A DNA stretch of 64,000 bases, taken from Leuctra nigra (taxonomy: Eukaryota > Arthropoda > Insecta > Plecoptera > Leuctridae). Every line of letters starts with the position of its first letter. Within the stretch, counting starts at the first letter, position 1. The notes under the pieces were generated by a model, which worked only from the letters and a program-made list of their open reading frames with translations, searched no databases and had not been told where the DNA came from. Made by a program: the position numbers and the translations under genes. The stretch lies in NCBI GenBank assembly GCA_934045905.1, contig OW203768.1, forward strand, positions 24,891,060 to 24,955,059, read 5' to 3'. Shown piece after piece: positions 1-9,829 of this stretch.

Positions 1-1087
1 CGCTCGAAGAAACGGATTTAGACAAAAATGATTTTTGTTTGAAACATGGAATTTCCTGTGCACAGATTTTGTCGGATTTTGGTAATGTTGTAGCGGGAAT
101 TTTTCTGAAAATGGCACCAAACAACCGACTGTTACATTATTTGTGTCGTGTAAAACTCTCATTTGACTGAACTATAAAGAGGCCGTGGTAAACAAAAAGT
201 TCACTGAACATTTGATTTCTATTCGCAGTCACATTGTGAAATATCTGTCCGAATGAATTCACAGGTATGATATAATGCTCTCGATACAGACGGTTGGGAA
301 CAAGTAAGGCGTAACATAGCGCCTAATGGCCAGCTTATATTTTATTACGTCATTTATATGATTTCAAATCATCAATTAACTTTATTACCGGAGAATAAAA
401 GCTATGACTCCGCTCTGGGTAACGCGTTGATGAGCGAGCCTTCGTATTGCATGCGAATTGAAATTGACGGTGAAAATGCCACAAGACCTAACCCACATTT
501 TTTCAAAATTGATGTTTTAGCATTTTCCGATATATAGCGCCAAGATGCATTGTTTGGCAAAAGGGCGTAACTCATCTTTGACACAAAAATGCACATTAAA
601 TATTTTAGTTCGCCTAACATGGCCTAATCCACAATTCTGCCACTTGCCAGATTTCATTTCGGTAAGTGGCCAAAAGACCTAACCCACGAAGAATTTTGTT
701 ATGGCAAGTCTTATAAAACCAAAGAACTGGGATGTTTTTCCGGTGAAAAATAATTAAAATAATACTTTATCTTTCGATTCAAACATGAACAAAAAGCAGT
801 TTTATGCTTCTCCTGAAAAGTTCAAAATGTGGGTTCTTTATACACCGTCGATATGTGAGGGACCATTGGTTGGACTTTCTGTTCTACAGACCTTGGAATA
901 AACTAGGAAGAATATCTTTGACATTCCTTATGGAATAAAGTTGACAAATTATTTGGTCTGAGAATTCTCAAAATCTCTTAAAATATTGGTTCCAAAGACA
1001 GCAATGACCATGCTAAATATGAAGTTCTAAACTCAAAATTTCAACCAATTCCAGGATCTCGTTCAAATCTTGTTTAAATATACCTAC
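1..1087. other. No gene seen; one repeat scrap
   Basis: No credible coding region or exon is visible. Bases about 411-441 read CGCTCTGGGTAACGCGTT followed by GATGAGCGAGC, a degenerate match to the 3' end of the Helitron-like family found at 20453, 24025, 48185 and 52165, so at least part of the stretch is old repeat. Confidence 0.5.
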
Positions 1088-1125
1088 GGTCGGGTAGCTC
1101 AGTTGGTAGAGCTCTCACCCGGCAA
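1088..1125 (+). repeat. tRNA-like 5' half (SINE head or pseudo-tRNA)
   Basis: GGTCGGG, TA, a D-arm (GCTC...GAGC), and the start of an anticodon arm CTCAC CCGGCAA are visible and nearly identical to the full tRNA-like copy at 40879-40951. The match stops after CCGGCAA and no T-arm follows, so this is a truncated fragment and not a functional tRNA gene. Confidence 0.6.
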
Positions 1126-1172
1126 TTACGTAAAACGAGCGTCTCCACTGAAACTTGTGGCTCGAAAATCTT

Positions 1173-1198
1173 TTCTGTTTGTCTGTTTATTGTTTCTT

Positions 1199-1245
<47 letters not shown>

Positions 1246-1254
1246 ATGTCTGTT
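1173..1254 (+). repeat. (GTCT)n microsatellite
   Basis: About 80 bases of GTCT/GTTT tetranucleotide repeat. It makes spurious long open frames on both strands (LSVCLSVC-type and DRQTDRQT-type reading). Confidence 0.9.
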
Positions 1255-1540
1255 TTATTCGCTTTACAGGTCAAACCAAGGATCATCACTGCAATGTTTT
1301 CATTTCTACCATGTTCGTATGCATATTAATTTTTGGCCAATCTGTCCATTGGTTTCACCTCAATATTGATTCATTGCAGGTAGATCGTAGCAACGAAATC
1401 TTCTACGAAATGTTTATAAAATCATGATCATTTGATCTCTTCAGATGATCGGTTCTGATGTACTTCCGGAGTGTATGGATACTTTGGACGTTGCCATGAA
1501 AAGCAGAATAATGGTTTGTTCAAGTTGTTTTTGGTGATAC

Positions 1541-1910
1541 AAGCGCTCGACCGTTTTAGAAAATTGTGAGAGAAAAATAATTGTTTCATAAGTGGGTGTA
1601 ACTTTGATAGGATGAATTCACATGATCAGTCTGATTGTATATCAGTAGCACTTTTTCATTTTTGCTTCTTGCAAAATGTTAATTAGACGCCGGTTATTCA
1701 ACAAAACCGCGCAAAACGATGAAATTATACGATTGGAGACGAAACCCGTTAACCAATTGATATCAAATAATCATGATTAGATAAAACACAAACTTAGGGT
1801 TATCACCTTTTGGCACATTTTTTAAATGTGCCAAATTAAATTTTTTAAATTAAGTTTCATACGGCACCCAGCGAGACAAGAAAATATACAAATTTTCAAT
1901 AAAAACTGCG
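1541..1910 (+). repeat. Dispersed repeat R2, copy 1
   Basis: Starts GCGCTCGACCGTTTTAGAAA and matches 30465-30800 along most of its length, with scattered substitutions and small indels. No coding capacity. Superfamily not recognised. Confidence 0.75.
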
Positions 1911-2294
1911 ATCAGCCGAGCCACTTTAAATAATAATTGATAGAAACAAGTTTGCATTGAAAGTAGATCTGAATTCTCTCTGATTGTATTATTTGTTTAA
2001 CTTTTCCCATTATAATAATGTTTGATAATTTGAGTGATGTAATACAGAAGTTACGCCACCAGCTATAAATGCACACAGAGAGCACATTTTAATATTCAGA
2101 ATTACGTGGCTGGATGGTGGGAACCTTCCCCGCATTTGCCTCGAGACCAGGAACATCGAAACCGAGACCTCCGCATTTCGCGAGTGAACGCGCGCGCCAT
2201 CTGTCGGCAACTACATCAACTAAACCGCCTGCTATGTCGGTAAAGAGCACTGCGGCTTGATCGACATCCACTAGCGCTATCTCGCGGGTGATGC

Positions 2295-2653
2295 TCTTCA
2301 ACTAAAATTTAGATTTAAAGAAATTTAAAAATTAGGCACTGAAAAGTAGTAATACCAAAAAATGGACCAAGTCAAAACTTTATTTGAAAATCAAAAAATA
2401 CTTGACGCATCGTGTATATAAGTAGTTTAATAGTATACCAGACATAAAATATACATAAAATATACATCTATACATAAATATACCTATAATGCCCTTAAAA
2501 ACGATGCGCCAAGTATTTTTTGATTTTCAAATAAAATTTTGACTTGGCTTATTTTCTGATATTACTACTTTTCAGTGCAGAATCTTACGATTTCATATTT
2601 TTTTGGTTGAAGAGACGTGGCTGGTATTTTTACAAAGAGTGTTTTTTTATGGG
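2295..2653. mobile_element. Hairpin repeat, copy 1 (foldback MITE-like)
   Basis: Two arms about 120-160 bases long, reading away from and back to each other, share CACTGAAAAGTAGTAAT and the pair GATGCGTCAAGTATTTTT / AAAAATACTTGACGCATC. The left arm is truncated at TCTTCAACTAAAA, while the right arm continues to ACTTTTTTTATGGG-type sequence at 2653. The same hairpin occurs at 16541-16914, 22947-24204 (split) and 39545-39825. The sequence that follows (2654-2930) resembles the tail of the composite element at 24205-25149, including AAAATGGCTGCTGA. Confidence 0.75.
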
Positions 2654-2942
2654 TATATCACTCCTTTTTAATTTATTCTTACAACTTGTATGAGCAATAA
2701 TTTACTAAATCCTTTTAAAAATATCGTTATTTACAATTTGGTTACTACTAAATAATATTACTAAATATTACTAATATAACTACTAATGTAACTAAATATT
2801 TGAATTAAATTATCTTTCATGAAGAATAGCAAAGGTTTCATTCCAATCGGTCTACCCAGTTCCGAGATATGGCAACACTTCTGTTTAAAATGGCTGCTGA
2901 ACTTACTGCACTGCCACATATCTATAAATGATGTGTATCATT

Positions 2943-2998
2943 CTGAATATCTGAATTCTGAATTCTGAATTCTGAATTCATTCTGAATTCTGAATATA
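2943..2998. repeat. TCTGAATTC short tandem repeat
   Basis: About five copies of a TCTGAATTC 9-mer or close variants in a row. Simple repeat only. Confidence 0.8.
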
Positions 2999-3266
2999 GC
3001 GTTCTGAATATGTATTTATTGTCGAGAGAGGGGATGATTGGGATGAAATTGGGATGAAAATGTGTAAAATAAGAGACAATGTTGGTCTTAATGATCATGC
3101 AAAATATGAGTTTGATCACATTTATCGAAGACCATTTTCATTTTTCAGCCTATCAGGAGATATTTATTTACATTTTAACCAATGAATGGATTTCAAAAAA
3201 ATTTGGGTCTGCAAACAGAGAAAGTTGTCTTTACATGTGTGCAAAATTTCAGATCGATCGGGAAAC

Positions 3267-3272
3267 GGTGCG
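3267..3272. repeat. Target site duplication, left (GGTGCG)
   Basis: GGTGCG directly precedes the AGTAGTATGC terminus and is repeated directly after ACTACT at 12140-12145. Uninterrupted copies of the host repeat (for example the reverse complement of 46200-46240) read through AAACGGTGCGACTT, so this is the ancestral target. Confidence 0.92.
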
Positions 3273-4093
3273 AGTAGTATGCATGGCACTTTGGGACAAC
3301 AAAGGATGCCGCCGTCAATCATCATTAGTCACGGTCAATTAGTCAAAGGGTACCGCCTATTGTCCTGTCAATCATAATCACACGGTCAATTACACCTGTC
3401 AATCATCATTACTTCCGGTCAATTAAACAAATTTGCATAATCAATCTCAATCAATCAAAAAAGTGCATCCAATCAATTAAAAAGTGCATAATCAATCCAT
3501 TTAATCAAGTGCATATTAAATTCAATCAATTAAAAAAAGTGCATCCAATCCGATTCTGGCGCGTCATATCAAGGGATAGAGGGGGAATTAGCACTAGAGT
3601 GCTAGGCGTATTTTAATCGAATTTTTAATCGAATTTACATATCAAAAAGGGCGTTTTAATCAAATTTGCATATCAAAAAGGGCGTTTTAATCCAATTACC
3701 CTATTAAATAGTGCATTTCAATCGAATTAACCCATCAAAAAGCGTCCTTTAATCAAGGTGCATATTAATCTTGGTCGTCAGACGTGCGCGCATTGCTGTG
3801 TCATCTTGGAATCAGTAACTCACTAGTCTTAACTTGAAAACGCAGGTGTAGTACTACGTCATCGTGACCAGGTAGTGTAAGGGTGTGGTCCTTTTGTATC
3901 CAACAACAACAACACTTGACATTGAGTGACCATCAATAGGAACAAGGGTTAAGCTCTATTGTTAATGTTTACGCCTGAGTACGTATATAGTGCGCATCAT
4001 TGGTTTTCTTTAGACTAATCTTAAACGGACTTCCCTTCTTAAACAATAGAAATGAGGGTGCGCTGCCCAACCCTTGGCACAGGTGCTTTGAAA
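3273..4093 (+). repeat. Polinton left terminal inverted repeat (821 bp)
   Basis: Reverse complement of 11319-12139. The outer half is rich in TCAATCA and AAAAAGTGCAT motifs; the inner end finishes GGTGCTTTGAAA. Sequence just inside continues as gene-unit sequence on this side but as a G-rich minisatellite on the other side. Confidence 0.93.
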
Positions 4094-4387
4094 TAACTAC
4101 TGAACGAGGTGAAAGTAAAGGAGTACTCTTGGTGTAGATCACTAACCGCATATTTCATAATTTAAAAAGTGTCAAGTGGTAGTGGTTCGATCCCCGAGGG
4201 TTCTCCTTTTTTATTTTATGTTTTTCACCGGCGCTTATCTATTTTCAATTAAAATAAAACGATCCGTTATTAAAAACTATAAGGAAGAGGTGGGGGTTTA
4301 CTCAATAACAAAACAGATTTCCCATTAACCAGTATATTGAATGAAAAAGTACACAGTACATTCATGAAAATACATAGTCATACATAA
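4094..4387. other. Unit spacer inside the Polinton (duplicated module)
   Basis: This stretch and the TIR inner edge (4053-4400) match 5590-5790 plus 6085-6206: shared text includes GAACGAGGTGAAAGTAAAG, CTAACCGCATATTT, a GTTCGATCCCCGAGG-type box and TTTACTCAATAACAAAACAG. A third, more diverged copy of the last part lies at 7548-7660. It is the 3' flank of each paralogous gene, so gene plus flanks was duplicated as a block. Confidence 0.7.
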
Positions 4388-5191
4388 TCAATTATTAGAA
4401 TCAGCATCCCACCAACCACTTTGGTACTCTAAAATATTGTCTATATCCAACTTCATAATCACTTCACGAACACTAAAATAATTGTTCTGATCTTCAAATG
4501 CTTCGATTCACTTTCTTGCAGTCGCTTCAATGTCTGGGAGTAGATTCTTAGAAACATATTATGAACCAATGCCAAACCCAAAATAGTCATACATAATCAT
4601 ATTCTGAAATTCGATACTTGTTATGATACGGGGTTTGATATGTAAAAGATGTTCAATTGTTGATTGCTCGAGAAATATACTATTTCCACGGTTAATTGGC
4701 TTGATGCCTACTACATATTCACCGTTACTTAGCTCGGTTGTAAATAATAAATTAGGGCCAATAGTTAGCACAACAGAACTTTCTTTAAAAGGTAGCAAGG
4801 CAGTGGTGACGTCTTGTTCCGATGAAAGTGCTGGTGGCCCCGATAAGGGCCGTTCGCGGCGTTTCGGAAACTTTAATACTTCCATATTATGGCGGCGACT
4901 GGGTTCGAAAACATTGGCATCCACAACTGCTAATTCACTGTAAAACTTGATCCATTCTTGTGAAGAAAAGTATATCTTACCCTCATGTCTTGATGACAGA
5001 GTAACAATGGGCATGTAATTCTTCAGAGGGTCTGATCCCACGATAACACTTTGTGTTTTATTAAGAGTAAATAGGCTATTCATTACCGTAGCAATTTCTT
5101 CTTGTTTCACGTTCTTCACACTTTGAATTTCTTCAACAGCACTCCGCTTGTGTGATGCACCGAAACCTACTTCAGCACTCAGCTTAAACAT
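4388..5191 (-). pseudogene. Polinton accessory gene, paralogue 1 (broken)
   Basis: From the ATG at 5191 an open frame of 210 codons begins MFKLSAEV and aligns with paralogue 2 through NKTQSVIVG, FSSQEW and SIFLEQ. It carries about 36 residues (after NVFEP) that paralogue 2 lacks. The frame then stops near 4559, but the expected C-terminal region is still present downstream in another frame at about 4388-4520 (FSVREV...LDIDNIL...SGWW), with an in-frame stop where paralogue 2 has tryptophan in KKWIEAFED. So the gene is truncated by a frameshift or small deletion plus a nonsense change. Function of the family is not recognised. The region upstream of the ATG is also homologous to paralogue 2 but contains a stop, which argues for the MFKLSAEV start in both. 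Confidence 0.75.
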
Positions 5192-5788
5192 GTTGCTTGT
5201 TTGGATATTGGAATCAAACTGCCTCTTTACAGCTCTTTAGAAAAAGGTGTAGATGAGGGAGACACAGTCACTTGCAGGTACCAGTTTCAACAGGTTTCCA
5301 ACATGTACACGATACAAGTTATCCCAACCCTTTGAACATTTTTAGTTATCAGTACAGGCCATAGTTAAATATTAGGTTCCAGCTCTCTAAGAATTCTTAT
5401 ATCATACGATGTACGATTGTTTACCAAATCTCGCTCTATTTCGGCTATATAGTGCAATTAATTGTACATCCGTCCCCTTTTCTTCAAAATACATCTTTTT
5501 AGCGATAGCCGTTTGTACGAAGCCAACCCAATCTGCCAATTCCTCGTAAATATTCTCACAGTGCTGTCATTTTCTTTCACAATAGAAGAGAGGGTGCGAC
5601 CTCCCAACCCTTGGCACAGGTGCTTTGAAATAACAACTGAACGAGGTGAAAGTAAAGAAGGACTCTTGGTGTAGATCACTAACCGCATATTTTAAAAGTG
5701 TAAAGTGGCAGTGGCTCGACCCCCGAGGGTTCTCCTTTTTTTTCCAGCAGCGCTTATCTCTTTTCAATTAAAATAAAACGACCCGTTA
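5192..5788. other. Upstream region of paralogue 1 with a TIR-like module
   Basis: Positions about 5570-5700 repeat the inner edge of the terminal repeat (GGCACAGGTGCTTTGAAATA, GAACGAGGTGAAAGTAAAG). For the minus-strand paralogue 1 this module lies about 400 bases upstream of the start codon. A promoter role is possible but unproven. The 5200-5560 part shows no other recognisable feature. Confidence 0.55.
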
Positions 5789-6084
5789 TAGGAATCCTGC
5801 TCGTGACGTCACAGTGGTAGAAAAATGGAGACTGCGCTGGTAGGGGAAATGTGTCAAAGCTATAAATAATAGCTATAAATCATATTTCTCAGATGAATAT
5901 TTAACTTGAAGATGTGTATGGATAAATATTGCGTATTATTATTAACTTGTACTTACTTAAATATCTTTCTTTCACAAGTAATAACTCTAAATATGATATT
6001 TGGATTGCCGCTGTCAGATTTGTTTATTCCCTATACTTTTTTATGTAGGTTGCTATGGCAACCTTTTCTCACGCAGGATGCCTA
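5789..6084. mobile_element. Small insertion with short inverted ends
   Basis: Ends TAGGAATCCTGC and GCAGGATGCCTA are inverted repeats with one mismatch, and GTTA / TTAA flank them. The parallel position in the neighbouring unit (about 4264-4275) reads GTTATTAAAA without this sequence, so it is an insertion of about 296 bp after the duplication. The exact target duplication is ambiguous (TTA or TA). No coding capacity. Confidence 0.65.
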
Positions 6085-6206
6085 TTAAAAGCTATAAGGA
6101 AGAGGTAAGGTTTACTCAATAACAAAACAGATTTCCCCATTAACCAGTATATTAAATGAAAAAAGTACACAATACATTCATGAAAATACATAGTCATACA
6201 AATCAA

Positions 6207-6965
6207 TTACACACTAGTAACATCATCCCACCAGCCACTTTGGTGCTCTAAAATATTGTCTATATCCAACTCCATCATCACTTCACGTACACTAAAATGA
6301 ATGTCCTGATCTTCAAATGCTTCGATCCACTTTTTTGCTGTTGATTTTGGAGGTACACTTTCAATATAATCATCGTCGTCACTGTCTAAGCACTCGTCCT
6401 TAAACATTTCCCAGTACTCTTCAAGTGTAGTCTTTGGTGGTGGACCTTTGCGAATCCTCTTCAGAGTGCTCGAAAACCAAAGCGCATAGAGTCTGCTTTT
6501 ACTTTCCAGAACTTCGACGCTTATCATGATACAGGGTTTGATTTTAAAAAGATGTTCAATTGTTGCTTGCTCGAGAAATATACTGTTTCCACCGTTGATT
6601 GGCTTGATGCCTACTACATAATCACCATTTCTTAGCTCGGTTGTGAATAATACATTAGGGCCAATAGTTCTCGAAGCAAAACTTACTTTAAAAGGTTCGA
6701 AAACATTTACGTAGGCGACTGATAAATCACTGTAGAACTGGATCCATTCTTGCGAAGAAAAGTATATTTTATCTTCGCATCTTGATGACAGAGTAACAAC
6801 GGCCAAGAACGCCTTCAGAGGGTCCGCTCCCACGATGACACTTTGTGTTTTATTAAGAGTAAATAGTCTATTCATTACCGTTGAAATGTCTTCTTGTTTC
6901 ACGTTCACCACACTTTCTTCAACATCACTCGGCCCATGTGATACTTCAGCACTCAGTTTAAACAT
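6207..6965 (-). CDS. Polinton accessory protein, paralogue 2 (intact, unknown function)
   Basis: I do not recognise this family. The open frame reaches back to an ATG at 7079 (290 residues), but homology with paralogue 1 begins at MFKLSAEV, giving 252 residues from 6965, which I prefer. Visible parts in order: a short N-terminus; a conserved block MNRLFTLNKTQSVIVGADPL; a predicted strand-rich middle with KIYFSSQEWIQFYS and NSIFLEQATIEHLFKIKP; a lysine-rich loop; an acidic run (SDDDDYIES); and a C-terminal block VREVMMELDIDNIL...SGWWDD shared with paralogue 3. No signal peptide, membrane segment or zinc motif. The YFSSQEW segment is vaguely like the end of PC4-type single-strand-binding folds, but that is weak. 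It sits between paralogues 1 and 3, all on the minus strand, opposite to the polymerase remnant. Confidence 0.72.
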   Translation of the reverse strand: MFKLSAEVSHGPSDVEESVVNVKQEDISTVMNRLFTLNKTQSVIVGADPLKAFLAVVTLSSRCEDKIYFSSQEWIQFYSDLSVAYVNVFEPFKVSFASRTIGPNVLFTTELRNGDYVVGIKPINGGNSIFLEQATIEHLFKIKPCIMISVEVLESKSRLYALWFSSTLKRIRKGPPPKTTLEEYWEMFKDECLDSDDDDYIESVPPKSTAKKWIEAFEDQDIHFSVREVMMELDIDNILEHQSGWWDDVTSV

Positions 6966-7079
6966 ATTGCTTGTTTGGATATTGGAATCAAACTGACTCT
7001 TTACAGCTCTTTCGAAAAGGTGCAGTGGAGGGAGACACCGGCGCCTGCATGCACTATACAAAAGAGGAGTAAGTTTCAT

Positions 7080-7190
7080 TGTGAATGATTATACACTTGA
7101 TTACCCTTCAGTGATTTTCTTTAGACACCCCAAACTATTTCTCTTCTTAAACAATAGAAGCGAAGGTGCGCCATCCTAACCCTTAGAAAA
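7080..7190. promoter_or_regulatory. Candidate upstream module of paralogue 2 (TIR-derived)
   Basis: GATTTTCTTTAGAC, CTTCTTAAACAATAGAA and AAGGTGCGCCATCCTAACCC match the inner third of the terminal repeat (4004-4075) in the same order. It lies immediately upstream of the minus-strand gene. The repeat of one module at the TIR and before paralogues 1 and 2 suggests a shared promoter, which is inference only. Confidence 0.45.
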
Positions 7191-7847
7191 TCAGGTCAGA
7201 CGACAGCGTGAGAAGGGGGTTATAGGATTCTACGTCACACGGAGGACAGCGAATAGCAAAGCTCGAAATGGGAATAGGGGTGTATACATTTAAGGATAGG
7301 TTTCTCTAGCCAGACGTTACAGAATATGCGCATAGGTCTTTGCGCATCATTTGTCTTTGTATAATAGTCAGAAATGTAACAACAATCTGTTTTATATTGT
7401 CACCGTCAGAAATTAGCTGTGGCGAACGCTGTTTTAGCATCAAATTTATATATTCAGTTAAAATATTATGTGAATGTTCTCATTGCAGAATATAATATTG
7501 ATGAGATTGTTGAAAACATTTAAATATTGATATTATATATGATATAGGAAAAGGATAGGTGTACTCAATGACAAGGCAGATTCCCAGTTAACCAGTATAA
7601 TTAAATTCAAATTGATACATTACATTCATGAAAATATATTGAGAGAGACATACATCTACAATTATTCACTCGAAACTTCTTCACACTGTGGCACTACTAT
7701 TATTCAATTATCATCTATATATCATCTTTAATCAAATTCGACGTCGCTTTACCTATACTATACACTATATGGATTGTACTTAATCTTCAAATGTTCTGAT
7801 CCGCTTTTGCGCAATTGATTCCAATTCATTATTGCTACATTTAAATA
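7191..7847. other. Spacer between paralogues 2 and 3
   Basis: Bases 7548-7660 repeat the 3' flank of the other units (GTGTACTCAATGACAAGGCA, TTAACCAGTATAATTAAAT, TACATTCATGAAAATA). The rest (7191-7540) shows no recognisable feature. Confidence 0.5.
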
Positions 7848-8549
7848 TTACACATTCTTTATTTTCCACCATCCTTGTTGAGTAAGCATACCATCAATGT
7901 TCAATTCAAGCATGGCTATTCTGACTCCAATGGGAACTCCGATGTCTTTAAACCGGCTCTGCCATTTCTCTCTGACTGAGAGTTCCAGTAACGCATTGTC
8001 TTTATTCATTTCTCCAGGGCGATTAGGTTTCAAAAGGAGTTCTTCCTCGTCGTCTCCTTCTTGTTTTACCATGCGTGGTTGGTTAGTAAGTTGAAAAGTG
8101 TTGAAAATATGTACAAACCACTGTTTATACATTTGACTGCAATTCCTCATTTCCTCAATACATAGGTTAATACTTGGAATTAATTTTACAAGATGTTCAA
8201 CTGTAGAAACCGCTAGTAGCATCTCCTTACTGTACCTTGATTTGACAGATACACAAGGACCATATGTAGCCTCAGATATGAAAATGGTGTGTGACGCACA
8301 CACGCCACCCATATATAATTGTCTTAACCTATGATTTGCAACAGCGTCCCTTGCTTCAACTATTAAGGGATGTGCAGATAACCATTCATCTGCAGAGAAA
8401 CTCACTTTAAAGCCCTCTTGTGAACCTAGAATGATAACCGGTTGAAACTCTTTTAAGGGATGCACACCTACAAGTATGTGCTTACTGCGAGAAGTACTCA
8501 GATAAAACAAGCGGTTCATGATAGTTGGTACGTCATTCTGTTGAACCAT
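7848..8549 (-). CDS. Polinton accessory protein, paralogue 3 (intact, diverged)
   Basis: 233 residues from an ATG at 8549, with no internal stop. It shares with paralogue 2 the N-terminal block (VPTIMNRLFYLSTSRSKHIL against ISTVMNRLFTLNKTQSVI), a PLKEFQPVIILGS strand, an FSADEW motif in place of FSSQEW, a TVEHLVKLIP helix, an MYKQWF segment and the C-terminal VRIAMLELNIDGML...QGWW block. Identity looks low overall, so this copy separated earlier than 1 and 2. An acidic patch (GDDEEELLL) precedes the C-terminal block, mirroring the SDDDD patch of paralogue 2. Function unknown. That the frame is still open while the polymerase is destroyed may reflect recent selection or simply chance. Confidence 0.72.
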   Translation of the reverse strand: MVQQNDVPTIMNRLFYLSTSRSKHILVGVHPLKEFQPVIILGSQEGFKVSFSADEWLSAHPLIVEARDAVANHRLRQLYMGGVCASHTIFISEATYGPCVSVKSRYSKEMLLAVSTVEHLVKLIPSINLCIEEMRNCSQMYKQWFVHIFNTFQLTNQPRMVKQEGDDEEELLLKPNRPGEMNKDNALLELSVREKWQSRFKDIGVPIGVRIAMLELNIDGMLTQQGWWKIKNV

Positions 8550-9340
8550 CCTCGATTTGATCTAGACGTTACTCTAAAACAAGCAAAAAGATACACTGTT
8601 TTATGTTAGAGCAATAATTGTGAATATACAAAGTTTTGCTCTGTTATAGTGTGACATAGCTTATAGCGTAGATACCTACCTCGATTATGTTTTAGCGTTG
8701 AAATGTTGAAGGGTATGAAATAAATTATTACACAGCGTGCTGATCGTCTTCTTTCTTCAGATTCTTTTATTTATTAAAATGCTGTAATTAGCAATTAAAT
8801 TAACCCACCGTCTTAACTTAAAATGTACGACAAATTTCCAAGTTTAGTTTGATTAAGACGAAACACTATGAAACATGCGCGTAAACGAATTGCTTATGTA
8901 GAGCACAATAATATTCGCAGCCACCAGCACTGATCCAAGAACGTTAGACGAATGACATGCGCAGCTTACAATTTCAGACGGTTCTTTAATTTAAAGACAT
9001 GATTGTGACGTGTTTTGACAAGATCTGACTAGTCAATTCATGCCCAAAGATGATAAAATTTAACATTGCAGTTGCTGCCAATTTTCTTTTTACTTCACAG
9101 CAATCACGAAAATGCAACAACTCATGAATATACCACACTGTTTTCGGATACTTTCACTCTAGGACTTAAAATCACCTAGATCCCTGAATTCGGAAAATTA
9201 GCTGCAGTTACACAGTAGTTAAGAACTTCATTACACACAGGATTGTAGCATCCTTTCCTGGAGCAGTTATTTTTCTTCTTCACGCGCTTCCCTTCTGTCA
9301 GAAGGTATAACTTCACAAGTTTACATCTGATTAGCTCCTC
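8550..9340. other. Polinton interior, nothing recognised
   Basis: AT-rich sequence between paralogue 3 and the minisatellite. A cysteine-containing frame near 9180-9330 merges into the minisatellite and is not credible as a gene. Confidence 0.5.
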
Positions 9341-9344
9341 TGGA

Positions 9345-9765
9345 CAATGCACACAATGTACAACACAATACACACAGTGTACAACACAATGCACACAATA
9401 TACAACGCAATGCATACTATGTACAACACAATGCACACAATATACAACACAATGTACAACACAATACATACAATGTACAACACAATGCACACCATATACA
9501 ACACAATGCACACAATGTACAACGCAATGCACACATTGTACAACACAATGCACACAATGTACAACGCAATGCACACATTGTACAACACAATGCACACAAT
9601 GTACAACACAATTCACACAATGTACAACACATTGCACACAATGTACAACACAATACACATAGTGTACAGCGCAATGCACACAATGTACATCACAGTGCAC
9701 ACAGTGTTCATCACAGTGCACACAGTGTACATCACAATGCACACAGCGTACAACGCAATGCAAGC
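9345..9765. repeat. 21-bp minisatellite inside the Polinton
   Basis: About 20 tandem units of roughly CACAATGTACAACACAATG plus two bases, with single-base variants. Because 21 is a multiple of three and the unit lacks stops in several frames, it makes long artificial open frames on both strands (MHTMYNT-type and CVHCVVH-type heptapeptides). Confidence 0.95.
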
Positions 9766-9829
9766 AGTGCAATTACCTGCTACCTTTACAATTATCAATC
9801 ATATTTTAGTGAAAGATAGGAAGAAGAAA

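Noticed and set aside
1070..1427. Cysteine/valine-rich frames over the GTCT repeat
   Set aside because: Microsatellite artefact.
9176..9772. 198-codon CVHCVVH protein
   Set aside because: Product of the 21-bp minisatellite; equally long frames exist on the other strand and no start, domain or splice evidence supports it.
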